This document shows, one piece after another, positions 25,201 to 32,467 of a DNA stretch of 64,000 nt. The stretch is from Pseudomonadota bacterium. Lineage in GTDB: Bacteria > Pseudomonadota > Gammaproteobacteria > Burkholderiales > SG8-39. The stretch covers positions 1-64,000 of the forward strand of contig CANGMI010000008.1 in assembly GCA_947455195.1 (NCBI GenBank), read 5' to 3'. Each line of letters starts with the position of its first letter. Positions within the stretch are counted from its first letter, which is position 1. The notes under the pieces are model-generated. The model saw only the letters and a list, made by a program, of their open reading frames with translations. It did no database searches and was not told the DNA's origin. A program made the translations under genes and the position numbers.

Positions 25201-25247
25201 CCGCGATGTACCTGATGCTCGCCTCACGGGAGGTACGGACCGCCTGA
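22209..25247 (+). CDS. RND multidrug efflux pump, inner-membrane subunit (HAE1 family)
   Basis: A 1012-residue proton-driven pump with 12 expected helices and two large periplasmic loops. It begins MNFTDIFIRRPVLAVVVSLF, as in MexF/MdtB-like pumps, from a GTG codon. The proton-relay pair D400-D401 sits in GLVVDDAIIVVENVSRHIEEG. The porter domain contains ASTINATLRLNYDANKAL, and the second half repeats the fold with LIGLISKHGILIVEFANAAR. Together with the two upstream genes it would export hydrophobic drugs, solvents or pathway intermediates; the usual order adaptor-pump-channel is rearranged to channel-adaptor-pump. Specificity cannot be read from the sequence. Confidence 0.94.
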   Translation: MNFTDIFIRRPVLAVVVSLFILVLGLRALGVLSVRQYPETQNAVVTVTTVYTGADPALVAGFITTPLETSIAQANGIDYLSSVSTQNASTINATLRLNYDANKALTEINAKVSAVINQLPTGTQQPIMTIAVGDPIDSMYIGFYSDTLQTNQITDYLIRVVQPKLQTIEGVQTAEILGKRQFALRAWLDPVRLAAYNLTAADVSAALANNDYISAIGRTQGQTVTVNLTAETSLHSVEEFENLVVKSQGTALVRLRDVARVTLGSEDYDSSVGFDGKTAVYVGIKVAPSANLLTVIGKVRTAFPAIAEQLPRGLQGNIVYDATRFVSSSIDEVVSTLVEALIIVTVVIFLFLGSVRAVLIPVIAMPLSLVGTFLVMLALGYTINLLTLLALVLAIGLVVDDAIIVVENVSRHIEEGLSPLEAALKGARELVGPVIAMTVVLVAVYVPIGFMGGLTGALFTEFAFTLAGAVTVSAVVALTLSPMMSARWLKSHDAGGPGAFARFIDRVFARLRTRYERSLHGSLDYLPVTAAFALIVLGSVGFLYATSSSELAPQEDQGILISILSVAPNATLDQTQASSRRLHDSFAAWPETDHVFQIDGVSGLNTSLGGMVLKPWDERTRGTNELLRPVQAEVNKIPGPRIAVFQPPPLPGGGSGLPMQFVIGTTDSYEQLDVVARELHERAMKSGLFIFADNDLKVDKQQISLAIDRDKAAQLGLTMRDIGNALGAMLGGGYINYFGMEGRSYRVIAQAQQASRLNPEQLRDYFITTRSGASVPLSSVVSLRSSVVPASLNHFQQLNSATISGVPFPGITLGEALGTMKKLAAEVLPPGYSIDYAGQSRQFEQESSALALTFLFAMIVIFLALAAQFESFRDPLIVLVSVPMSIAGAMLFIGPFASLNIYTEVGLVTLIGLISKHGILIVEFANAARAAGTPMREAIELAAATRLRPILMTTAAMVLGVLPLVFASGAGAVGRSHMGLVISTGISIGTLFTLYVVPAMYLMLASREVRTA

Positions 25248-25280
25248 GCGCCGCTGCGCCTTGCCCTTGCCGGGGCCCGT

Positions 25281-26645
25281 TCAGCCGATCGCCCCGCCCG
25301 GCTTCGCGCTCAGGGCTGGTCCGAGATGCTTCGCGAGCGCCTCGCGCAGCGCCTGCAACCGAACGGGCTTGGCCAGGAAGTCGCTCATCCCGGCGTCGAG
25401 ACAGGCGCGCTCATCGTCGGCCCGGGCCTGCGCCGTCAGGGCAATGATCGGCAACGGCAGCACGCGGCGAGTACGCCGCTCAATATTGCGGATCTCGCGC
25501 GTGGCTGCATAGCCATCCATGCCTGGCATCACGCAGTCCATCAGAATGAGATCGAATACTTGGCCGCTCGACTCTTCGACCGCCGCCTCGCCGCTGGCCA
25601 CGGTGACGACATCGAGCCCGAACTGCTCGAGCATGAGGCGGGTCACGTAGTTGCTGACCTCGTTGTCGTCAACGACCAGCACCCGTGCATGAGCGCGCGG
25701 CGCGGGCACCGCGCCCTCATCAAGGACCGGATCTTCCCTGCCTGTAGCACTCGAGCGCGCCAGCGGAATCTCGATACCCAGCATCGGTGCACCCTCGATC
25801 GTGCGCGAGGCAACCATCTGCCCACCCATCGCCTCGATCAGGCGCCTTGCAACAACCAGGCTGAGTCCAGAACCACTCTGCCGGACGCTGTCGGGCAAGG
25901 TCGTGACCACGAAGGGTTCAAGCAACGCCTGCGGCCAGTCAACCTGCACACCACGCCCAGAAAACGAAACCGACACCCGCAAGCGCCCTGACCCGGGACC
26001 CGCGCCGCTCGCATCGGGTGACTCGAGCGACGGTGCGGGTCGGAACGATTCGGGCGGCGGAAATGCCTGCGACGACTGCCCCGACTCGATGGACCCGACG
26101 GTCCCCACGGCCCCGGGATCGAGCGGTTCGAAGTCGGCCTCGAGCGTGACCTGCCCCTCCCGCACCACCTCGATGGCACAATCGAGGAGGCTGCCCAGGG
26201 CCTGCACCAGACGCGACTCGTCACCGATCAGGGCCGCAGGCACCGTGTCGAGCATCTCCCAGCTGACAACATTCCCCAGTACCGCGGCCGCCTTGTTGCG
26301 TGACAGGACGACCTGGTCAAGCACCCTTTGAACGGATACGGTGCCACTGGAAAATCCGATCAACCCGGCCTCGATGCGCGCGAGGTCCAGCGCATCGTTG
26401 AGCAATCGCAGCAAGGCCTCGGCCGAGCCGTACGCCGTCTGCGCAAGTTGTCGCTGCTGAGGCGTAACCCCCTCGCCCATCAGGACATCGAGGGAGCCCA
26501 GAATGGCATTCATGGGCGTACGAACGTGATAGCCAATGGCCTCGATCATCGCCTGAGGGGCTACGCCCGGCGCGAAGAGGCCCAACGACCCGGCGGCCCC
26601 GCCAGGGGCTCCCACAGGTCTCGATGGCTTACCGGGTGCGTCCAT
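25281..26645 (-). CDS. Soluble hybrid histidine kinase/response regulator with degenerate ATP-binding boxes
   Basis: A 454-residue cytosolic protein without membrane helices or a recognised sensor domain. Residues 31-95 form a dimerisation and phosphoacceptor domain with H40 in AIGYHVRTPMNAILG. The region from about 140 to 296 is a HATPase-like fold, but its key boxes are changed: the N-box reads GSLLDCAIEVV, without the usual asparagine, and the G1 box reads SFSGRGVQV, without the usual aspartate; a later SGSGLSLVVARRLIEAMGG is preserved. A complete receiver domain follows (about 320-445) with acidic residues in VLVVDDNE and phosphoacceptor D370 in ILMDCVMPGMDG. It overlaps the upstream ubiD-like gene by 17 bp. 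Start ATG 26645 gives a short Pro/Gly-rich head. It may be a pseudokinase or phosphatase. Confidence 0.82.
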   Translation of the reverse strand: MDAPGKPSRPVGAPGGAAGSLGLFAPGVAPQAMIEAIGYHVRTPMNAILGSLDVLMGEGVTPQQRQLAQTAYGSAEALLRLLNDALDLARIEAGLIGFSSGTVSVQRVLDQVVLSRNKAAAVLGNVVSWEMLDTVPAALIGDESRLVQALGSLLDCAIEVVREGQVTLEADFEPLDPGAVGTVGSIESGQSSQAFPPPESFRPAPSLESPDASGAGPGSGRLRVSVSFSGRGVQVDWPQALLEPFVVTTLPDSVRQSGSGLSLVVARRLIEAMGGQMVASRTIEGAPMLGIEIPLARSSATGREDPVLDEGAVPAPRAHARVLVVDDNEVSNYVTRLMLEQFGLDVVTVASGEAAVEESSGQVFDLILMDCVMPGMDGYAATREIRNIERRTRRVLPLPIIALTAQARADDERACLDAGMSDFLAKPVRLQALREALAKHLGPALSAKPGGAIG

Positions 26646-28128
26646 CCGCCTTGCGCCAGCTCTCGAGAATCCATCCAAACCGCTCGCGCGTCTCGATCTG
26701 CACGGCCTTGGTCGGCATGTTGACCTTCGGAAACTGATCGCGCCAGTGATAGGGCCGGCAGGCGTCGATGATCGCGCGACTGTTGGTGAAGTCGCCCCGC
26801 TCGCGCTTCTCCGGGGGGATCCGAGGGTCGAGTGGCGTAGACCAGGCCGATCGGATGAACTCGATCGATGTGGCCGGATCGGACCGTGTGCACATGGCCC
26901 ACAGCAGTTCCTCGAGATTGGACACATCGATGTCTTCATCGACCACGACCACATACTTGCCGGCGTACGCACCCACCTGACACTGGCTGGCCACGTGCCC
27001 GACCTGGGTCGAATGCCCGGCGTACCGCTGCTTGATCGAGACACCGACAAACATGCGCGCGCCACCCACCTCATGGGCCCACACGGCTGTCACGTCGGGT
27101 ATCCCGGCACTCTTGATCGCCTCCTTCAGAAGCGCGGAGCGGGTAATCGCGCGATAGCGGGCGTACTCGCTCGGGCCGAGTTCGTGCACGCACCCCACCA
27201 TGATCGGATCGTTGCGATGATAGATCGCCTCGACATGCATCACCGGTTCGGGGCGTGCACCGCCGGGGTAGTACCCGGTCCACTCCCCGAGAGGCCCTTC
27301 GTCACGCAACTCGGTGGGGTCGACCCAACCCTCGATCACGATCTCGCAATCCTTGGGAAACGGCAATCCGGTGATGCGCCCGCGGACACACTCGACGGGC
27401 CGCTGATAGAGTCCGCCCAGCACGTCATACTCGGTAATCCCGTAGGGCACCTCGTTGCCAGTGAGCAGGAACTGCATCGGATTGCCACCCAGCACGATTG
27501 CCACTGGCATCTTCTCGCCGCGTGCCGCGTACTTGTCGCGGTGCATCCGACCGTGCTTGCCCGGCGAGATGTACATGCCCACGGTGCGCTTGTCGTGCAG
27601 CATCACGCGATAGGTGCCCTGATTGAGCCAGCCATCGTCCGGGTCGCGGGTAACCGCGTACGAGCCGGTGCCGATGTAGCGTCCACCGTCGGCCTCATGC
27701 CATTGCGGCGAGGGAAAGATCGTGAGATCGACATCGTCGCCCGTCAGCACGTTCTCGAAGATCGGTCCGTCATCGACGATGACATGACGCACGGGCTTTC
27801 GCTCCGGATCCTTGTAAACCGACAGAAAGGCATCACTCAGGTCAAGGCGCGAGAGGCCCGGTTCGAACCCCAGCGTGACGTTGGCGCGCTGCGCGCCGAA
27901 GAAATTGTTGAGCACCCGGAATCCTTTTCGGATGCCAGGAATCTCGTCAAAGATCAGACACGGGGACGGATCGCTGCGCTGGATCAGGGCCGAGGCCATG
28001 CCGATTTCGCGCTCCCATGTGAAGCCGGTGAGGTGCTTGACCTCACCCAGTGCCTCGGCCGCGGCAATCCACTCGCGCAGATCGGAATAGACGAACGTGT
28101 GCTTGGGCTTGGCTGCTGGTGTACTCAT
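26629..28128 (-). CDS. UbiD-family prenylated-FMN decarboxylase
   Basis: A 499-residue (de)carboxylase of the UbiD/Fdc1 family, which uses prenylated FMN to remove or add carboxyl groups on aromatic, heteroaromatic or unsaturated acids. The catalytic triad is visible: R174 in NQGTYRV, then E277 and E282 in ELRDEGPLGEW, positions that match those of characterised fungal Fdc1. Other conserved segments are DVDLTIFPSPQWHEADGGRY, GMYISPGKHGRMH and ARMFVGVSIKQRYAGHSTQV. No ubiX-like flavin prenyltransferase is in the window, so the cofactor must be supplied from elsewhere. It is transcribed divergently from the molybdenum hydroxylase genes, across a spacer with a GTAAC palindrome, and overlaps a hybrid kinase gene. 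The substrate is unknown. Confidence 0.93.
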   Translation of the reverse strand: MSTPAAKPKHTFVYSDLREWIAAAEALGEVKHLTGFTWEREIGMASALIQRSDPSPCLIFDEIPGIRKGFRVLNNFFGAQRANVTLGFEPGLSRLDLSDAFLSVYKDPERKPVRHVIVDDGPIFENVLTGDDVDLTIFPSPQWHEADGGRYIGTGSYAVTRDPDDGWLNQGTYRVMLHDKRTVGMYISPGKHGRMHRDKYAARGEKMPVAIVLGGNPMQFLLTGNEVPYGITEYDVLGGLYQRPVECVRGRITGLPFPKDCEIVIEGWVDPTELRDEGPLGEWTGYYPGGARPEPVMHVEAIYHRNDPIMVGCVHELGPSEYARYRAITRSALLKEAIKSAGIPDVTAVWAHEVGGARMFVGVSIKQRYAGHSTQVGHVASQCQVGAYAGKYVVVVDEDIDVSNLEELLWAMCTRSDPATSIEFIRSAWSTPLDPRIPPEKRERGDFTNSRAIIDACRPYHWRDQFPKVNMPTKAVQIETRERFGWILESWRKADGRTR

Positions 28129-28160
28129 CCGGTGTCGTTCCTGAGGGGAATGCTAAGATC

Positions 28161-28174
28161 GTAACGATTGTTAC
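28161..28174. promoter_or_regulatory. Candidate operator between ubiD-like gene and Mo-hydroxylase genes
   Basis: GTAAC-GATT-GTTAC is a perfect inverted repeat with 5-bp arms in the 92-bp divergent spacer, an AT-richer patch in a GC-rich region. It is 33 bp from the ubiD-like start codon and 46 bp from the iron-sulfur subunit start, so one regulator could control both sides. The regulator is not identified. Confidence 0.5.
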
Positions 28175-28220
28175 ATGGAAGCTCCGGGCGAGTGTAGCCG
28201 CGGATCGGGAGCAAGGTGAG

Positions 28221-28736
28221 ATGCAGGTGCACTTCAGGGTCAATGGCAGCGCGGTGGAGGTACAGACCGAGGCAAGAACAACCCTGGCAGACTGCCTGCG
28301 GCACGAGCTTGGTCTCACCGGTACGCACGTCGGTTGCGAGCATGGCGTGTGCGGCGCCTGCACCGTGATCGTCGATGGCGCTGCGGTAAGGTCATGCCTG
28401 ATGCTCGCCGTGCAGGCGACCGGCACGAACGTCGTCACGGTCGAGGGCCTGAGTCCGCCCGAGGGCCTCAGCCCGCTGCAAGCCGCATTCCGTCAGCATC
28501 ATGCCTTGCAGTGCGGCTTCTGCACCCCGGGCATGCTCACCACCGCGCATGCGCTGCTCGCCACGGAACCCGACGCCTCCGAGGCGCGCATCCGCGACGT
28601 GCTCTCGGGCAACCTGTGCCGCTGCACCGGCTATATCCCGATCGTGCAGGCAGTGCTGTCCGCGCGTGACGCCTTGTTCAAGGCAAATGCCGTGGCGTCC
28701 GATACACCCACCGCAACCACCTCCCCTGCGGCATGA
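28221..28736 (+). CDS. Molybdenum hydroxylase 2Fe-2S subunit (xanthine dehydrogenase/CoxS type)
   Basis: A 171-residue electron-transfer subunit. The N-terminal plant-type ferredoxin domain binds a 2Fe-2S cluster through C39, C44, C47 and C59 ([13 protein letters not shown]). The C-terminal helical domain binds the second cluster through C98, C101, C133 and C135 (QCGFCTPGM and NLCRCTGY). It passes electrons from the molybdenum site to an acceptor. It is followed after 13 bp by the large molybdenum subunit. ATG 28221 is preceded by AAGGTGAG and gives the normal N-terminus. The C-terminus has a short Thr/Ala tail. Confidence 0.94.
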   Translation: MQVHFRVNGSAVEVQTEARTTLADCLRHELGLTGTHVGCEHGVCGACTVIVDGAAVRSCLMLAVQATGTNVVTVEGLSPPEGLSPLQAAFRQHHALQCGFCTPGMLTTAHALLATEPDASEARIRDVLSGNLCRCTGYIPIVQAVLSARDALFKANAVASDTPTATTSPAA

Positions 28737-28749
28737 CACGAGGCCGCTG

Positions 28750-31080
28750 ATGCACCACTCACACCCACACCCGACCGACGGCGCGCAGATCGGTCAGCCC
28801 GTCGAGCGCGTCGAAGACCTGCGACTCCTGCGGGGCGAAGGCAGCTACCTCGATGATCTGTCGCGTCCGGGCATGCTGCATGCCTGTGTCGTGCGAAGTC
28901 CGCTCGCCCACGGGCTGATCACCGCGATTGACCTGACCGATGCACGTTCGGTGCCCGGGGTGCACGCGATCTTCACGGCCGACGATATCGGCGTGCCCGT
29001 GCCAGTGATCCCGATGCGACTCGACGTGCTCGAGGCCCTGCATGCCTTCGAACAGCCGGTGATCGCCCAGGATCGCGTCCGCTACGTGGGCGAACCGGTT
29101 GCGCTGGTGGTGGCCGACAGTCAGGCCATTGCCGAGGATGCGGCCGACCGGGTCAGGCTCGATATCACGCCGCTGCCCGTGGTGACCGAGCCAAGCCCGA
29201 GTGGTGCCGGGTTGGTCCCTGCGAGCCTGCTTTTCGAAGGGACTGCAAGCAACAACCCGCTCACCTTGAGCGCGGTCAAGGGTGATGCTGCCGCGGCCTT
29301 TGCGACGGCGCCCTACTCCCGATCCGAGCGCATGGCGGTGCAGCGACATGCCGCGATGCCACTCGAGGCACGCGGTCTTCTGGCCTTCTGGTCGGGCACC
29401 GAATGCGGCGAACGTCTCACCATGCTGGGCGCCTGCAAGGTACCCCACGCCAATCGACGGGTACTGGCCACGCAACTTGGTATCGACCCGAGCGCCATCG
29501 ACCTCGAAGAGGGTGATGTCGGCGGGGGCTTTGGTGCCCGTGGCGAGTTCTACCCGGAGGACTTCCTCATTCCCTTTGCTGCCCGCGCGCTCGGGCGCCC
29601 CGTGAAGTGGGTGGAAGATCGACGCGAGCACCTGCTGGCCACCAACCACGCTCGTGACGCCCGCTGCGAACTTGAAGTGGCCTGCACGCTCGACGGACGC
29701 ATCCTCGCGCTGCGTGGTACGGCGCACACCAATCTGGGCGCCTATATCCGCACCAACGGTGTCACGCCGTCGCGCAACATCGCCCAGGTGGGCGTTGGTC
29801 CTTATCGCATCGAGCACGTGCAGATCGATGTCGCGGTTCATCTGTCGAACAAGACCCCGGTTGGCACCTATCGGGGCCCGGGTCGATTCGAGACCGACTT
29901 CTTTCGCGAACGCCTGTTCGATCTTGTGGCCGACGATCTGGGTCTCGACCGGGTTGAATTTCGCCGGCGCAACCTGGTGCAGCCGGCGGACATGCCCTGG
30001 GCACTCCCGGCCGTGATGCCCTGGGGAGGAGACTCCGAGTGCGACAGTGGCAACTACGCGTCGACCCTCGAGCGGGCGCTGATGGAATTCGACTGGGCAG
30101 GAAAATCAGCACTGAATGGCCGTCAGATCGAGGGCCGCTGGCACGGCATCGCCCTCGGTTGCTATCTCGAAGGCGGGGCATCCGGTCCGCGCGAGGGAGC
30201 CCGTCTCGCGCTCGAACCGGACGGCCGCGTTGCGGTCTACACCGGATCCTCCTCGATCGGGCAGGGCCTCGAAACCGTATTTACCCAGATCGCAGCCGAT
30301 GCAATGGGAGTGCCGCTCGCGGCCATTGCGGGCATCCATCACGGCAGCACGCGTTTCGTGAAAGAAGGGTTTGGTGCCTACAGTTCCCGCAGTACCGTGA
30401 TGGGTGGTTCGGCCATCGTGGGCACGGCCACCAAGCTGAAGGACAAGATTCGCGACGCGGCGGCGGGCCTCCTCGGTTGCACACCCGACGAGGTCACACT
30501 GCTCGGGACTGGAGCCGAGGACACGCGCGGCCAATCGGTGACGCTGGCCCAGATTGCGGCACTGGGCCCGATCGAGGCCGAGGGCAGTTTCTCGAGCAAC
30601 CGCCGCACGTACAGTTATGGGGCTCATGCCTGCCACGTCGCGGTTGATCCGGGTACCGGTGCGGTCGAGGTCATCGACTATGTCGCCGTCGAGGATGTCG
30701 GCCGCATCATCAACCCGCTCACGCTGCACGGGCAGGCAACCGGTGCCATCGTTCAGGGACTGGGTGGCGCATTCATGGAACACCTCGTTCACGATGACGA
30801 GGGGCAACTGCTCACCGCCTCGCTGGCCGATTACCTGCTGCCGAGCGCAAACGATTTTCCGTCGATACGGGTCTTTGCCCTCGAGGAGCACCCCTCACCC
30901 AACAATCCGCTGGGCGCCAAGGGCGCTGGAGAGGGCGGCATCATTCCGGTCGGCGGTGTCATCGCGAACGCCGTTGCAGCAGCCTTGCGTCCGCTGGGAG
31001 TTCAGATCACCGAACTGCCGCTTTCACCCTCGCACCTGTGGACCCTCATTGCTTCGGCCGGCGCGGTGGCCAGGGAATGA
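28750..31080 (+). CDS. Molybdenum hydroxylase large subunit (aldehyde oxidase/xanthine dehydrogenase type)
   Basis: A 776-residue subunit binding the molybdopterin cytosine dinucleotide cofactor. Conserved points: EDLRLLRGEGSYLDDLSRPG at the start, GDVGGGFGARGEFYPEDFL, the loop KTPVGTYRGPGRFETDFF, and the catalytic glutamate in GAKGAGEGGIIP near the C-terminus. The loop is not the AYRCSFR sequence of CO dehydrogenase, so it should hydroxylate an aldehyde or N-heterocycle. It lies 13 bp after the iron-sulfur subunit gene. The FAD subunit normally found in such operons is absent, so the electron route is open. The 3' end overlaps the convergent DUF1295 gene by 35 bp. Confidence 0.93.
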   Translation: MHHSHPHPTDGAQIGQPVERVEDLRLLRGEGSYLDDLSRPGMLHACVVRSPLAHGLITAIDLTDARSVPGVHAIFTADDIGVPVPVIPMRLDVLEALHAFEQPVIAQDRVRYVGEPVALVVADSQAIAEDAADRVRLDITPLPVVTEPSPSGAGLVPASLLFEGTASNNPLTLSAVKGDAAAAFATAPYSRSERMAVQRHAAMPLEARGLLAFWSGTECGERLTMLGACKVPHANRRVLATQLGIDPSAIDLEEGDVGGGFGARGEFYPEDFLIPFAARALGRPVKWVEDRREHLLATNHARDARCELEVACTLDGRILALRGTAHTNLGAYIRTNGVTPSRNIAQVGVGPYRIEHVQIDVAVHLSNKTPVGTYRGPGRFETDFFRERLFDLVADDLGLDRVEFRRRNLVQPADMPWALPAVMPWGGDSECDSGNYASTLERALMEFDWAGKSALNGRQIEGRWHGIALGCYLEGGASGPREGARLALEPDGRVAVYTGSSSIGQGLETVFTQIAADAMGVPLAAIAGIHHGSTRFVKEGFGAYSSRSTVMGGSAIVGTATKLKDKIRDAAAGLLGCTPDEVTLLGTGAEDTRGQSVTLAQIAALGPIEAEGSFSSNRRTYSYGAHACHVAVDPGTGAVEVIDYVAVEDVGRIINPLTLHGQATGAIVQGLGGAFMEHLVHDDEGQLLTASLADYLLPSANDFPSIRVFALEEHPSPNNPLGAKGAGEGGIIPVGGVIANAVAAALRPLGVQITELPLSPSHLWTLIASAGAVARE

Positions 31081-31813
31081 ACGCGCTCGTACGCGCCACG
31101 TAATCGCGGTAGGCCGGACGTCGCTCGTGCATGTCTTGCTCGAGCAGGGTCACACCCGACACCTTGAGCAGCAGCAGGGTCATGACGACCGGCGAAAAGA
31201 CAGTCCAGCCGCCGCCCGCCGCAAGAGCGATGAGGTAGAAGCCCCACCAGATCACGCTCTCGCCGAAATAATTCGGGTGCCGACTGTAGCGCCACAGACC
31301 CGACGCCATCACCTGCCCGGCCGAGTCGGAACGCCCACGAAACGCCCCCATCTGGGCATCGGCAACAGCCTCGACGAGGAGCCCGGCAACAACGCACGAT
31401 ACGCCGATGCCATCCAAGGCATTGAGTGGTGCATCCGATGCGATGGCCAGTCCCAGCGGAATCGCGACCACCCAGGCGATGAGCGCCTGCAACCCGAACA
31501 CGAGCCACAGGCTCTTCCACTCGAAATTCGGCTGATTGCGTGCCCTGATTGCCTGGTAGCGACGATCTTCCGGTTTGCCGCGATGTCGCCAGGTGATGTA
31601 GATCGACAGTCGCAGCGACCAGGCCGCGACAAGGGCAACGACGACAACCGTGCGCGGCCCGCCCGACTGCAGGGCCCAGACCACGGCGCCCACCAGGAAG
31701 AGCAAGGACCAGATCGAATCGACGATGCTCACGTCGCGGCGCTGCAGACTGCGCGCCCAGGTGAGCACCCCGAGAAGCAGCATGGCTCCCAACGCCGACA
31801 ACCAGAAGATCAT
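31046..31813 (-). CDS. DUF1295 membrane protein (steroid 5-alpha-reductase/ICMT-like)
   Basis: A 255-residue protein with six to seven membrane helices, of the DUF1295 group related to steroid 5-alpha-reductases and isoprenylcysteine methyltransferases. The family core is present: SLRLSIYITWRHRGKPEDRRY, RSDSAGQVMASGLWRYSRHP followed by NYFGESVIWWGFY, and the cytosolic tail LLEQDMHERRPAYRDYVART. It could reduce a double bond or methylate a lipid in the membrane. It is the last gene of a three-gene operon with a CFA-synthase-like enzyme and a DUF2878 protein, which points to modification of unsaturated membrane fatty acids. Its 3' end overlaps the convergent molybdenum subunit gene. Confidence 0.88.
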   Translation of the reverse strand: MIFWLSALGAMLLLGVLTWARSLQRRDVSIVDSIWSLLFLVGAVVWALQSGGPRTVVVVALVAAWSLRLSIYITWRHRGKPEDRRYQAIRARNQPNFEWKSLWLVFGLQALIAWVVAIPLGLAIASDAPLNALDGIGVSCVVAGLLVEAVADAQMGAFRGRSDSAGQVMASGLWRYSRHPNYFGESVIWWGFYLIALAAGGGWTVFSPVVMTLLLLKVSGVTLLEQDMHERRPAYRDYVARTSAFIPWPPRRPKQ

Positions 31814-31837
31814 GGCAGGTAACCCCTCAGGAATCCA

Positions 31838-32467
31838 TCAGGTCGAACCGTCAGGCCCGCTTGAGTGGCCCACAGGCCGCTTGTCGGGTGGGGCCGAGGG
31901 GACACGGCGCAGGCCCTCGGCACAGGCGACCAGGACAGGCGTGGCCAGCGCCCACTCGAGACTGATGATCGCATAACCGGGGAGTCCGGCAACCTGACCC
32001 GCCCCAAGCTTCACCCCACCCCACCAGGCGAGCGGCCCACCCACCGCGCCCAGCAGCACGGCCAGCAGGCGACGGCGCCCGAGCCACGCCAGCGGGCACT
32101 CCAGGAGTGTGGCAAACATGGCCCACAGACTGGCAATCCAGGCCGGGGCGAGTGCGCCAGCACTCGCTCGATCGCCGGGGGCCGCTGCCGCCGCTGCCGG
32201 CCCGTAGGTGATCAACTCCGTACCGGCAATCAGGGAATCGAGCGCCCAGCCCACGAACATCACGGCGATGATCAGCCCGGAAGCGGCACGTGGCCGGCGC
32301 GCGAGCGCCAGGTGCAAGGCGCAGACCGGCACGGCCGTCAGAGCGGCCCACACCGGCTTGGCCGCAGCGGCGAGGAGAATGCAGGCAAACCAGCCGGCCT
32401 GATTCACCAAGACCTCGAGGAGTGCCCGGCGACCCTCGGAGAGCCGGGGCGGGGATGCGCTCGTCAC
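31838..32467 (-). CDS. DUF2878 membrane protein
   Basis: A 209-residue integral membrane protein with five to six hydrophobic segments. It begins near LEVLVNQAGWFACILLAAA and contains APAWIASLWAMFATLLECPLAW, the most typical part of DUF2878. Genes of this family often accompany cyclopropane-synthase-like enzymes, as here: its GTG start overlaps the stop of the CFA-synthase-like gene by four bases (GTGA), and the DUF1295 gene follows after 24 bp. Its biochemical function is unknown. A longer in-frame start upstream would lie within the preceding gene and is not used. Confidence 0.85.
   Translation of the reverse strand: MTSASPPRLSEGRRALLEVLVNQAGWFACILLAAAAKPVWAALTAVPVCALHLALARRPRAASGLIIAVMFVGWALDSLIAGTELITYGPAAAAAAPGDRASAGALAPAWIASLWAMFATLLECPLAWLGRRRLLAVLLGAVGGPLAWWGGVKLGAGQVAGLPGYAIISLEWALATPVLVACAEGLRRVPSAPPDKRPVGHSSGPDGST

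Noticed and set aside
26746-28164. Plus-strand open frame opposite the UbiD-like gene
   Set aside because: Composition is Asp/His/Arg-rich without any fold motif, and the minus strand has the full catalytic triad of UbiD.
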